DNA of 41,302 nucleotides from an uncultured Deferribacteraceae bacterium. GTDB taxonomy: Bacteria; Chrysiogenota; Deferribacteres; CAMZNJ01. Positions 25,636-33,915 of this stretch are shown piece after piece (position 1 is the stretch's first letter; every line of letters starts with the position of its first letter). The notes beneath the pieces were generated by a model. The model was not told the DNA's origin. It did no database searches and was given only the letters and a program-made list of their open reading frames with translations. The stretch spans positions 1-41,302 of the forward strand of contig CAMZNS010000029.1 of assembly GCA_947313855.1 (NCBI GenBank), written 5' to 3'. A program made the translations under genes and the position numbers.

Positions 25636-27228
25636 TTACTTAAGTTTGCGGAAATATTTCGGATTATTACGCTGAAGAACGTTCAGGGTAAGTCCGCCAA
25701 CCTTTTCGGGGTCGTACATTTTTTCCACGATAAAGTAGTAAAGGGGGATAACGCCGGCATCATCCAAAAGAACTTGCTCGGCTTGGCGAAACAGTGGGAA
25801 GCGATCCTTTTCCGTTGCCATGGCCGCCATCTGCACTAAGTCGTTGTAGCGTTTGCTGTAGTAGCGACCGTCGTTGTAGTTGCTGGTTTCGGTTACGAGA
25901 TCGGTGAATGTGCTAGGATCGAGGTAGTCGCCATACCAACCGCTACGGGCGATTTCGAATTCTCCGGATTGCCTTACTTGCAGGAAGGTTTTCCATTCGT
26001 AGTTGGCGAGAACAACGTCGATGCCAAGGTTTTGCTTCCACTGCTCCTGCATAAATTCAGCAACTTTTTTGTGAAGCTCTTGCGTGTTGTAAATCACGGT
26101 GAACTTCGGAAACCCTTTACCACCAGGGTAACCAGCGTCTGCAAGGAGTTGTTGTGCTTCCGCAATGTCTTTCGAAATATCAACGCTGTCGTAAGGGATG
26201 AGGGGATCGTAACCGTCCATTGGTGGGACAAAGGAGTAGGTCGGAACCTGACCACCTTTCGTAACGCCTTCAACAAGCTGAGTACGGTTAACGCCTTTGG
26301 AGAGGGCTTGGCGGACACGAACGTCGTTGAGGACAGGGATGGTGTTGTTCAGGGCGTAGTAATAGGTGGCATACTGAGGTGCAACATGGTAGTCGGGGCG
26401 ATTGCGTACGCTGTCGAGAAGATCAGCAGGCACAGGGCTCTGAAGAAGAACATCAACCTCGCCATTTTCATACATGTTAAACGCAGTATTTTGGTCTGGA
26501 GTCGCGTAATAAACTAGCTCCTCAACCTCAACAGTGTCCCTATCCCAATAGGTGGGGCTCTTCTTCACGCGAATATGATCTTGGGGGATCCATTCAGTAA
26601 GAACGTAGGGACCGTTGCCAACAAAGTTTTCGGGCTTTGTCCAACCGTCGCCGTACTTCTCGATAACATGAATAGGTACGATGGGAAACGCAGGGTGAGC
26701 AATAACCGTAGGGAAATAGGGGGTCGGGTTGTTGAGGCGTACGCGAAAGGTGTATTTGTCAACAACCTCCATGCCAAGATCGTCGATGCTACCTGTGCCA
26801 GCAGTGAAATTTTGAGCACCCTGAATAAATAGACCGGGAAGGTAGGCATAGGGGGCAGCTGTTTCGGGGGCAAGCTCCATCAACCAAGAATCGTACACGG
26901 TTTGGGCAGTAATCTGAACACCATCGCTGAACATAGCATCTTTGCGAATGTGAAAGGTAAACGTTTGGGCATTGTCCGCAACATCCCAGCTCTCAGCAAC
27001 ACCCGGAATACCCTTAGCCGTAACAGGATCACCAGTGGTCAGACCCTCAAATAGGGCACGGAAGGTTTCAGAGGCGAAGAGGCTTTCAACTCTGATAGGA
27101 TCAAGTGACTCAGGCTCAGCACCGTTCGCAAGGTAGAGAATACTAGTCTCGTCGCTTTTCTTGGTACAGCCAACAACAACAAGTGCTGATATGCTGAAAA
27201 GCAATACAATATTTAGTATTTGTTTCAT
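25636..27228 (-). CDS. oppA: Peptide ABC transporter substrate-binding lipoprotein (OppA family), copy 2
   Basis: Paralogue of the adjacent gene, 530 residues. The lipoprotein signal has lipobox VVVGC. The same landmarks follow: GAEPESLDPIR, FSDGVQITAQTVYDSW, FVGNGPYVLTEW, ALSKGVNRTQLVEGV and PTYSFVPP. The differences are spread through the ligand-binding lobes, which suggests different peptide preferences after duplication. AAGGAGGA precedes the ATG. Transcription probably runs from here into the second copy, with mazG upstream on the same strand after a 63-base gap. Confidence 0.93.
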   Translation of the reverse strand: MKQILNIVLLFSISALVVVGCTKKSDETSILYLANGAEPESLDPIRVESLFASETFRALFEGLTTGDPVTAKGIPGVAESWDVADNAQTFTFHIRKDAMFSDGVQITAQTVYDSWLMELAPETAAPYAYLPGLFIQGAQNFTAGTGSIDDLGMEVVDKYTFRVRLNNPTPYFPTVIAHPAFPIVPIHVIEKYGDGWTKPENFVGNGPYVLTEWIPQDHIRVKKSPTYWDRDTVEVEELVYYATPDQNTAFNMYENGEVDVLLQSPVPADLLDSVRNRPDYHVAPQYATYYYALNNTIPVLNDVRVRQALSKGVNRTQLVEGVTKGGQVPTYSFVPPMDGYDPLIPYDSVDISKDIAEAQQLLADAGYPGGKGFPKFTVIYNTQELHKKVAEFMQEQWKQNLGIDVVLANYEWKTFLQVRQSGEFEIARSGWYGDYLDPSTFTDLVTETSNYNDGRYYSKRYNDLVQMAAMATEKDRFPLFRQAEQVLLDDAGVIPLYYFIVEKMYDPEKVGGLTLNVLQRNNPKYFRKLK

Positions 27229-27291
27229 TAAATTCCTCCTTTATTCAGAAATTAATAATTAATCTACTTATAAAAACGCTACCGATTGAGC

Positions 27292-28086
27292 TTAAGTGTT
27301 GATGGAAATCGCTTTGTTTACCTCCGACATAATAGATAAAGGGGAATGACCACACTTCAGCATAATCGCAAAAGATTCGCTAACAATCATGCCAAGGTGG
27401 TGTGCGTCCTCGATGTTAATATTTTTGTGCTCGTTGCTAGTGTCGCCAGCAGTGCGGTTGCTAGTGTGCTCGTTAGTGTCAACGCCAGTTCCGCCAACGC
27501 CAGTGTCGCCGCCAACAGTGTCGCCAACGCCAGACTCAACACAACCAACATGGTGACGAAGACGTTGCACCATCTGTGCAACAGTATCCGTGCTACTCAG
27601 CTGAGCCTTGGACTGAAGTGTAATATTCTGCTCCATGGGGCTCATACTAGCAGGAACATTGATGCGACCACTGTTTTCGGAGCTCTTAATCTTAGACCAA
27701 AGCTTCTCCACATCACCCTGACTAGTGGCAACGATTTCGCCAAAAACATGGGGATGGCGACGAATTAGCTTGGAGGTAACGTTATCCATAACGTCGTCAA
27801 TGGTAAACTCACCATCACCCTGGGCAATAGTGGCATGCATGACAACGTGGAGGAGTAGGTCGCCAAGTTCGTCGGCAATGTGCTGGTAGTTCCCCGAATT
27901 GATGGCGTCCACGGTTTCGTACGCCTCTTCAATAAGCTTTTCGCGAAGGGAGTGTATTTTCAAGTCCCTGTCCCAAGGGCAACCCTCATCGGATCGAAGG
28001 AGATGGACAAGGTCGACAAAGTTGCCAAATTTATCTTTGGTGTTTGTATGATTGTTGGGTTGGTACGGTATCGGATTTACTGCCAT
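27292..28086 (-). CDS. mazG: MazG-type nucleoside triphosphate pyrophosphohydrolase
   Basis: House-cleaning enzyme that hydrolyses (d)NTPs to NMP and pyrophosphate. The 264-residue protein has an intact N-terminal MazG domain: CPWDRDLKIHSLREKLIEEAYE, then ADELGDLLLHVVMHA and RRHPHVFGE. The second, C-terminal MazG repeat looks degenerate. LQSKAQL is kept, but the expected acidic EExE/ELGD helices are replaced by a low-complexity Gly/Val/Thr/Asp insert at about 183-215 (VGDTVGGDTGVGGTGVDT), followed by EDAHHLGMIV and HSPLSIMSEVNKAI. The insert is encoded by imperfect DNA repeats (27430-27540). Activity from the first domain is likely; the second is doubtful. Confidence 0.87.
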   Translation of the reverse strand: MAVNPIPYQPNNHTNTKDKFGNFVDLVHLLRSDEGCPWDRDLKIHSLREKLIEEAYETVDAINSGNYQHIADELGDLLLHVVMHATIAQGDGEFTIDDVMDNVTSKLIRRHPHVFGEIVATSQGDVEKLWSKIKSSENSGRINVPASMSPMEQNITLQSKAQLSSTDTVAQMVQRLRHHVGCVESGVGDTVGGDTGVGGTGVDTNEHTSNRTAGDTSNEHKNINIEDAHHLGMIVSESFAIMLKCGHSPLSIMSEVNKAISINT

Positions 28087-28184
28087 AGAAACACTTCCAT
28101 TCTTACCTTTCGGAAATCATTATCAATGCTGTTTTTGTTATATTTTTCAAATTACAGGGTATTATTTCGCTAACCCGTTAAAGG

Positions 28185-28337
28185 GGCTTGTGGTAATCTT
28201 ATTTATGTGGCTAGATTGTGCATCGCATCGAATCTCTATCGCGGCTTGTGGTAATCTTATTTATGTGGCTAGATTGTGCATCGCATCGAATCTCTATCGC
28301 GGCTTGTGGTAATCTTATTTATGTGGCTAGATTGTGC
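28185..28337. repeat. 58-bp tandem repeat, 2.6 copies
   Basis: Identical 58-bp units at 28185-28242 and 28243-28300, plus 37 bases of a third. The unit begins GGCTTGTGGTAATCTTATTT. The array ends three bases before the (minus-strand) aminopeptidase stop codon and occupies the gap to mazG. No long inverted repeat lies within the unit. Confidence 0.95.
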
Positions 28338-28340
28338 GAA

Positions 28341-29441
28341 CTAAATAACGAACTGACCGTTGCGGTAAACAACGACGTCATCGAAGTAGATAGTACTTTC
28401 GGGTGTTGTCATGTTTTTGATTAGATCCCAGTGCAATCCGGATTTATTTTTGCCACCAGCTTCGGGGTATGAGGCACCTACGGCGAGGTGTACCGTTCCG
28501 CCGATTTTTTCATCGAAGAGGATATCTTTGGTAACTTGTGTGATGTTGTGGTTTGTGCCGATGGCGAATTCGCCAACTTTGCGACTACCGTCGTCCATGT
28601 CCAGCATTTTTTTGAGGTAGCCTTCACCCTTTTCGGCTGTGGCTTTGGTACAGATGCCGTCTTTGAATTCGAGGTAAACCCCTTGTGCTTCATTGCCACG
28701 GTATGATGTTGGGAAGTCGAAGTAGATGTGTCCGTTGGCGGAGTTTTCTACGGGTGAGGTGAATATTTCGCCGTCGGGCATGTTGAGTGTTCCGTTGCAG
28801 TTGATCCACTTGCGTCCTTTCATGTTGAGTGTTAGGTCGGTTTTTTCGCCGACAACGCGGATATTGTTGACTGTTCCAAATTTGGAGATGAGTGCGTCTT
28901 GTTGTATGTTGACTTTGTTCCATGAGCCGATGTAGTCGTCGTCGTTGAGTTTGCATGCGTTGAAAACGAATTCGGCGTATTCTTCGTAGCTCATGTTGGC
29001 GTTTTGAGCCATGGCATGGCTGGGGTATGGCAGTATTGTCCATGAGAATTTGCCTTTGGCTTCGCGTTTGTCGGTGATGTCGCGGAGTTTGACACGGGCA
29101 GCCATTGCGGCGGAGACGAGGGTATGGTCAACGTTGGCGAGGGTTGTGCTATTGGTGTCGCAGGAGATGTACACTTTTTTGCTAACATGTTCGAACATGG
29201 ATTCGTCCCATGGGTGTATGGTGGACACGGTTTTTTTGTTGCCGTATTTGAATGTGAGGTAGTCTTGGTCGGGGAAGGTGAGGTGTACGACAGGCATACC
29301 GCCACGTTTGAGTATATCTTTGTAGAGTTCGCGTACTAGGGGTTCGCCGGCGGTGGATGACTGTATGAGGACGGTGTCGCCTTCGCGAACCTTGAGGCAG
29401 TAGTCACAGCATAGTTTAGATAGTTTTTGTTCGTTAGTCAT
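28341..29441 (-). CDS. Aminopeptidase, M29 family (AmpS/PepS-like)
   Basis: Cytoplasmic metallo-aminopeptidase that trims N-terminal residues from peptides. The 366 residues match the M29 layout. The N-terminal domain has DTVLIQSS and VVHLTFPDQDY. The metal-binding domain has MPDGEIFTSPVE, GEFAIGTN, then GTVHLAVGASYPEAGGKN and SGLHWDLI, which supply the Glu, His, Tyr and Asp ligands. The frame extends to a TTG at 29453, but the GGAG of that stretch serves as Shine-Dalgarno for the ATG at 29441. It may act on peptides brought in by the OppA system encoded downstream on the same strand. Confidence 0.93.
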   Translation of the reverse strand: MTNEQKLSKLCCDYCLKVREGDTVLIQSSTAGEPLVRELYKDILKRGGMPVVHLTFPDQDYLTFKYGNKKTVSTIHPWDESMFEHVSKKVYISCDTNSTTLANVDHTLVSAAMAARVKLRDITDKREAKGKFSWTILPYPSHAMAQNANMSYEEYAEFVFNACKLNDDDYIGSWNKVNIQQDALISKFGTVNNIRVVGEKTDLTLNMKGRKWINCNGTLNMPDGEIFTSPVENSANGHIYFDFPTSYRGNEAQGVYLEFKDGICTKATAEKGEGYLKKMLDMDDGSRKVGEFAIGTNHNITQVTKDILFDEKIGGTVHLAVGASYPEAGGKNKSGLHWDLIKNMTTPESTIYFDDVVVYRNGQFVI

Positions 29442-29862
29442 AGTACGCTCCAATTGTTTGTAACTCTATTTCCCAAGTCTTTGTGCAACTCGCAAAGGTT
29501 CTAGAGCTGACAAAGCTCCAATTATTTGTAACTCTATTTCCCAAGTCTTTGTTGCTGTTTTGTTGCTTATTTGTTGATTTGATTTGGATTTAGTTAGTTG
29601 AGTTAGGTCGACACTACAAGCATAAACATAAACGTTAAACTCGGTGTGGTAGATGCTGTTGGGGTGTACGCCTATACTTCCCATTCAATTCAACTGTCAA
29701 TATATGAGGGTGCAACGACAACTAACTGAACTGTTAGCTAGGCTAGTTTTGATGCACTCAAATGTAGTTAATATATAATTATAAATAAAATTTACGCAAA
29801 GGTCAACATATTATTTAAAAAAATGGGTATTTATTATGCGGGGCTCTGCTGAAGAGAAAGGA
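29442..29862. other. Leader region upstream of the aminopeptidase
   Basis: A 421-base gap between two minus-strand genes. It contains the 38-bp duplicated leader (29447-29552), an AT-rich tract and a small CTAAC/GTTAG hairpin near 29723-29738. The hairpin may help end PilZ-gene transcripts. No gene is visible. Confidence 0.5.
29447..29552. repeat. 38-bp direct repeat in the aminopeptidase leader
   Basis: Copies at 29447-29484 and 29515-29552 differ by one base. The copy nearest the gene contains its Shine-Dalgarno (GGAGC on the minus strand); the second repeats that leader 68 bp upstream. Confidence 0.92.
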
Positions 29863-30567
29863 CTAGACACCCTTCTTACTTGTAATGGAATTGTACAGCT
29901 GTCGCTTCTTAACCGCCAAACTGGTAATGCTTTTCGCAGCAGACTGATTGTTCTCCACGATAAGCTTGATACCACTGCGATAGTGTGTGTCCGCTTGGCT
30001 TGTGTTCACAAGGAACGCCTCGATGGTACCCATTTGCTCCTCCCTAGTTTGGGCGAAGTCAAGGATGATGATTTTGTTGAGATCGATGGGGGTTTTGTGT
30101 TCGAGGAGGGCACCACCCATGGAGATGTTTTTCAGGGTACCACGAATATAGTTCTCAGGAGTACGTTTGATGTCGTAAAAACTGTGGCTACCACTAGTGT
30201 ACTGAAGAAAAATATTGACACGAATAAAGCTAGGAACACGCTCGTATTGGGCAAACGACTTGAGCTGTAAGTTGTTCGGAATGAAGGATATGCCGATATA
30301 ACGATCCCCACGCTTCAAAACTTTCTCACAGTACGAGGAAAAAACAACGATACCCTTGGGGATGGATATCTCGAAATGGAGAAGGCGTCGTGAGGCAAGC
30401 TTTTTCGCAGTGGTGGGGGGGAGAACATACTGAATAACACCTTTCAAATTGTCGCAAGAAAGAACAATAAATTTAAGGCGGTACAGCTTGGACGTCTGAG
30501 AGTCGTTGTACGTAATCTTAATCTCCATCCCAGGTTGAATATACGATAAAAGAGTAGCTTTATTCAT
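29863..30567 (-). CDS. PilZ-domain protein, YcgR-like
   Basis: Probable c-di-GMP receptor of the flagellar brake (YcgR) type, 234 residues. Residues 1-95 resemble the PilZN/YcgR N-terminal beta domain (IQPGMEIKITY, GVIQYVLPP). From about 105 a PilZ domain follows. The NxSxxG motif is clear as N147-I-S149-M-G-G152. The upstream arginine motif is irregular: R110 and R116 are spaced R-x5-R (ERVPSFIRV) rather than R-x3-R. The protein has no membrane helix. GGAGG lies upstream of the ATG at a long spacing. In a flagellated cell a motility role is the natural guess. Confidence 0.75.
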   Translation of the reverse strand: MNKATLLSYIQPGMEIKITYNDSQTSKLYRLKFIVLSCDNLKGVIQYVLPPTTAKKLASRRLLHFEISIPKGIVVFSSYCEKVLKRGDRYIGISFIPNNLQLKSFAQYERVPSFIRVNIFLQYTSGSHSFYDIKRTPENYIRGTLKNISMGGALLEHKTPIDLNKIIILDFAQTREEQMGTIEAFLVNTSQADTHYRSGIKLIVENNQSAAKSITSLAVKKRQLYNSITSKKGV

Positions 30568-30646
30568 GACTAATACTAACCTCCGCTGATATACCTTATT
30601 CTTATACTAATTTTATAAGTTATTCAAGAAATACTTTGTTTAGACG

Positions 30647-30937
30647 ATGAATAAGATACAATTATTACAATATGTGTTTGGGTGGAATATGCTAGGAAAA
30701 ATAGACCTTCTATTGGTGGCTTTTGCCATTGTGTGCTACCTTGCCTTGATGTATGACTTCTATGTGAAACAAGATTCGTACGAAAGGGGAAAGGCGTTGC
30801 TGGAAAGACGTAAAAGGTATATGGACATTGTATCCGATAGGGAAGATAGTGAAAAACGGATGCGAGAGGAAAAGAGCAATGCTGAAAAGAACAATCGGGA
30901 AAAAGAGCTATCAGAAAAAGTAGCAATCGGAAGATAG
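30647..30937 (+). CDS. Small membrane-anchored coiled-coil protein, unknown
   Basis: A 96-residue protein without a recognised family. Residues about 19-37 form one membrane helix (IDLLLVAFAIVCYLALMY). The rest is highly charged and heptad-like (ERGKALLERRKRYMDIV, SEKRMREEKSNAEKNN), suggesting a cytoplasmic coiled coil. No good Shine-Dalgarno precedes the ATG at 30647; an ATG at 30689 with GGGTGG nearby is a possible start. It is divergent from the PilZ gene and ends before the strong terminator at 31034-31076. Confidence 0.5.
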   Translation: MNKIQLLQYVFGWNMLGKIDLLLVAFAIVCYLALMYDFYVKQDSYERGKALLERRKRYMDIVSDREDSEKRMREEKSNAEKNNREKELSEKVAIGR

Positions 30938-31033
30938 CTATCAGAAAAATAAGGACGTTGTTCGCTGAAAACAAGCTTTGACCCTAAACAATAAACTAAA
31001 ATGGCAAACTTAACAGACGAACTATTACGCAAC

Positions 31034-31076
31034 AAAAAAGGGTCTCAGGAAAAATATTCCCGTGAGACCCTTTTTT
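31034..31076. terminator. Bidirectional Rho-independent terminator
   Basis: AAAAAAGGGTCTCA (31034-31047) and TGAGACCCTTTTTT (31063-31076) pair perfectly over 14 bp with a 15-base loop. There is a T-run on either strand, so it can end the plus-strand small gene and the minus-strand Bax-inhibitor gene. Confidence 0.92.
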
Positions 31077-31081
31077 AATGG

Positions 31082-31118
31082 CGTCAACACTCAAACGTCA
31101 ACACTCAAACGTCAACAC
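31082..31118. repeat. 14-bp CGTCAACACTCAAA repeat, 2.6 copies
   Basis: Two full copies and a partial third directly follow the bidirectional terminator and precede the stop of the minus-strand Bax-inhibitor gene. Confidence 0.85.
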
Positions 31119-31158
31119 CAATGCGGAACACTCTGCAACGAAGCGTTACAAAAACACC

Positions 31159-31977
31159 CTACCTGCCACGCAAAATCATAAGGATGCGGAGAACATTAAT
31201 GTACAACCAGATGAGAGTTACAATCAAACCGAAGGCAGCAACCCACTCGTAATGCTTGGGTAGCCTCTGATCAACAATACGCTCCATGGCATCAAAATCC
31301 ATCAACAACATAAGGGCGGAGATACCACCAACGAAGAGGTAGAATAGTAGCGACAAACTGCCACTGCCGTACACGAGGGGAACTGCCACACCAAATAAGG
31401 ACAACACAAGGGTGAACATGAAAAATACGAATATGCCCAAAGTCAGGGTCATCATGATCGAACGAAATCGCTCTGTTACCCGAATAATGCGTGCCTTGTA
31501 AAGGAGTAGCATGGTGGTGAAAATCGCAAATGTTACAATAACTGCCTGGAAAATAATGCCCGGATACATCTGCTCAGCATAACCGGAGATGGCAGAGATA
31601 ACAAGACCTTGCAAAAGTGCGTAAGCGATGGAAAGATTTTTTGCCAAATGGGGCTTGGAGTAAACAACAAAGGCTACACCGATAGCACCAAAGATGGACA
31701 CCATGAAAAACATGTTGTACAAAGATTGGAACGGTGCGCCGGGGGCAGCAATAAATTTCCAAGATAGAGCCGCACTAAGAATTACAATACCTAGTAGGAT
31801 CAAAACCTTGCTCACAGCACCCTGAGTCGTGGCAACGCCAGACGATGCTACAGCAACAGAACCTGTATCGGTATTAACGCTAACATTAACCGCGGAACCA
31901 TGGACATTATGGGCATTACCCTCAGCTTTTGCCCTAAAGGCATCCTGATTTAGGAATGGATTGTTTGAACGAATCAT
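31159..31977 (-). CDS. Bax inhibitor-1 / YccA family membrane protein
   Basis: Seven-helix membrane protein of the TMBIM/YccA-YbhL family, 272 residues. Bacterial members modulate membrane proteases or act as ion leak channels. Residues 1-65 are hydrophilic with the typical NPFLNQDAF start. Seven hydrophobic segments follow. The family C-terminus FDAMERIVDQRLPKHYEWVAAFG...WLYINVLRIL is clear, with the conserved acidic residues. GAGGT precedes the ATG. It is a single-gene unit ended by the terminator at 31034-31076. Confidence 0.9.
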   Translation of the reverse strand: MIRSNNPFLNQDAFRAKAEGNAHNVHGSAVNVSVNTDTGSVAVASSGVATTQGAVSKVLILLGIVILSAALSWKFIAAPGAPFQSLYNMFFMVSIFGAIGVAFVVYSKPHLAKNLSIAYALLQGLVISAISGYAEQMYPGIIFQAVIVTFAIFTTMLLLYKARIIRVTERFRSIMMTLTLGIFVFFMFTLVLSLFGVAVPLVYGSGSLSLLFYLFVGGISALMLLMDFDAMERIVDQRLPKHYEWVAAFGLIVTLIWLYINVLRILMILRGR

Positions 31978-32193
31978 TATACACCTCGTGTAGTAAATTA
32001 TGTACGTAATGGGATGGCCTGACTAGCTACCAACCAACAATATTGGCATAACTGCTGGGATTGCTAGTTATTTATTAATCGACTATCGACTAATAAGAGC
32101 TTGTTGGGATTTAAATGGTTCATGATTTAAAAACACCAAAAAATAAGCCACACCAAAATGATAGCACAATAATATTTTTAATACAAGAAATAT

Positions 32194-32244
32194 GCGAAAG
32201 CTGTGGGGGTTGCGAAAGCTGTGGGGGTTGCGAAAGCTGTGGGA
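32194..32244. repeat. 18-bp GCGAAAGCTGTGGGGGTT repeat, 2.8 copies
   Basis: Perfect copies at 32194-32211 and 32212-32229 and a partial third to 32244. The GAAAGCTGTG core resembles the 9-bp units between glpT and glpQ. Confidence 0.9.
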
Positions 32245-32620
32245 CGAGGCAGAGTGCTCTGCCCGCCATTCGATTTGTGGGAGTGTAGAAGCTGTTTGAA
32301 GATGTCGCCCCACACCATAAAAATGAGCAGGGCGACCAAGGGTGTGTATGATTTTGGGTGTAAAAACATACATGTGTGTGCATCTAAGGTTTAGCAAGAC
32401 TCATGCCAACTTTGCAAAAAGATTATCTTTTTTCCCAGCCTCCTCAACTAAAAAACCGCGAAAACCAACAAACACAGCGACAAATCCCCCCTCGATGAAA
32501 AATACTTATGGCGGAAAATATAATGTTTGATGTATAATTTAGTAATTTCTGCTACAATATTGCGTCCTCCAAAAAGAGCTAAATGACGCCAAAGGGCAAA
32601 AAATTCCACATCGAAACCGA

Positions 32621-32647
32621 CATGGAGCATGGAGCATGGAGCATGGG
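32621..32647. repeat. 7-bp CATGGAG repeat, about 4 copies
   Basis: Head-to-tail CATGGAG heptamers inside the gene-free stretch upstream of lspA. Confidence 0.85.
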
Positions 32648-32799
32648 CTATGTGAATTATTTTTGCAAAACTATACACTTTGACAACAAGAAGGGTATAT
32701 TAAGCTGAGTATTGACGGAAATGTAACACTTGACGGGAATAACACATTCGCCTGACTAGACTGTAACATAACAAATATAGTAATACTGTGAGGTTCTAA

Positions 32800-33309
32800 A
32801 TGAAGAAAGTGACTCTCCTGATTGGTGCAATATTTGCACTAGACATGCTGACGAAGGTGCTAACAACAATGTTTGTGGGTTACGGGGAGCGTATCACCAT
32901 TATCCCTAACTACTTCGACATTACCTACTTGCGAAACCCTGGTGCCGCTTTCTCACTATTTGCCAACACGTCGTCGCAATGGCTTACAACGAAGGCTTTG
33001 GCTGTTGTGAGTGTGGGTGTGATGGCTTTTATCGCCCACCTTATTATTGCCGAGCTACGACGCAGTAAGTCGTCGAAAGGTCTGGGTATTCTGGTGTATG
33101 TTTACTCACTAATATTTGCCGGCGCGGCGGGAAACCTTGTGGACAGGGTGTTTCGCGGTGAAGTTGTGGACTTCATACTGGTGCACTACAAAGACGTATA
33201 CTACTACCCTGCATTTAATGTTTCCGACTCAGCAGTAACCATAGGGATAGCTATGTTGGCAGTGTATGTAATTAAGGACGTTTTCACTAAAGGGGGGGGG
33301 AGGCTGTAG
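32800..33309 (+). CDS. lspA: Lipoprotein signal peptidase (signal peptidase II)
   Basis: Inner-membrane aspartic protease that cleaves the signal peptide of prolipoproteins; the OppA and nucleotidase lipoproteins in this window are its likely substrates. The 169 residues have four membrane helices. The conserved motifs are DMLTK near the N-terminus, YLRNPGAAFS, GAAGNLVDRV and FNVSDSAVTIG; the last two carry the catalytic aspartates. GAGGT precedes the ATG. It is a single-gene unit followed by short GGTGCTTTCGGTGC repeats. Confidence 0.96.
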   Translation: MKKVTLLIGAIFALDMLTKVLTTMFVGYGERITIIPNYFDITYLRNPGAAFSLFANTSSQWLTTKALAVVSVGVMAFIAHLIIAELRRSKSSKGLGILVYVYSLIFAGAAGNLVDRVFRGEVVDFILVHYKDVYYYPAFNVSDSAVTIGIAMLAVYVIKDVFTKGGGRL

Positions 33310-33317
33310 CTTGCAAC

Positions 33318-33375
33318 ATGGTGCTTTCGGTGCGGTGCTTTCGGTGCGGTGTTTGCAACATGGTGCTTGCCGTGC
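33318..33375. repeat. 14-bp GGTGCTTTCGGTGC-type repeat after lspA
   Basis: Two full units and diverged partial copies (GGTGCTTGCCGTGC) lie between lspA and the minus-strand thioesterase stop codon. Confidence 0.75.
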
Positions 33376-33380
33376 GGTGC

Positions 33381-33770
33381 TTACGACAGCAGGTCGATGA
33401 AGTCTTGTGTTAGCCGCATCACTCTGCCTGTGGATCCTTTGACAAGGCAGTGTTTTGTTGTGCCTGTTGCGAAGGTTGTGCCATTGTTGTTGTGGACGGT
33501 GTACTTGAGGGAGAACCATGCCTTTGCCACTTCATCCTGCTCGACGGTAACGAAGCATGGTGTTTCGAGTGTGACAGGTTGTTTGTAGACACAGCTTGAG
33601 GCGGTGAGAACTATCTGCACACCCTGTTTGGTCATCTGGTTGAAGAGGTCGAGAATTGCGTTGGTTCGTGCCACTTCGAAGTATGAGAGGTAGACGGAGT
33701 TGTTGACGTGTGCGTATGGGTCTAGGTCGGCGAATCGGACTTGAATCTGTTCGGTGTATTGAAATGGCAT
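33381..33770 (-). CDS. Acyl-CoA thioesterase, hotdog fold (YbgC/4HBT-like)
   Basis: Hotdog-fold thioesterase that hydrolyses acyl-CoA thioesters in the cytoplasm. The 129 residues have the 4HBT signature VRFADLDPYAHVNNSVYLSYFE, with the catalytic aspartate in DLDPYAHVNN. KYTVHNNNGTTFATGTTKHCLV forms the later strands. Length is typical. AAGGAACAAGGC precedes the ATG on the coding strand. Its physiological substrate cannot be told from sequence. Confidence 0.87.
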   Translation of the reverse strand: MPFQYTEQIQVRFADLDPYAHVNNSVYLSYFEVARTNAILDLFNQMTKQGVQIVLTASSCVYKQPVTLETPCFVTVEQDEVAKAWFSLKYTVHNNNGTTFATGTTKHCLVKGSTGRVMRLTQDFIDLLS

Positions 33771-33915
33771 GCCTTGTTCCTTCTGATTGTACGGTTGGTT
33801 GCTGTTGCGGTTATCGCTGTTGCGGTCTGTTTGTGGGAAGAGGCACTCCGTTATTTAAATTGCAGTTGCAGTTGTTCGGAGTACCTCTTTGTTGTCGTAT
33901 GGGTGGTATTTGGTG

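Larger units (their letters stand above)
31978..32799. other. 822-base region without a convincing gene
   Basis: The longest gene-free stretch. It holds an 18-bp repeat (32194-32244), a 7-bp CATGGAG run (32621-32647) and an AT-rich leader before lspA with several TTGAC boxes (32680, 32712, 32730) but no well-paired -10. Short frames across it, including a 104-codon minus-strand one, have no Shine-Dalgarno, contain repeat-derived residues (SFRNPH) and look spurious. A small RNA cannot be excluded. Confidence 0.5.

Noticed and set aside
28105-28128. Fur box upstream of mazG
   Set aside because: One half-site (TGATAAT on the minus strand) is good but the other matches only four of seven positions.
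32083-32397. 104-codon minus-strand frame in the gene-free region
   Set aside because: No ribosome-binding site, internal repeat-derived residues and no recognisable domain.
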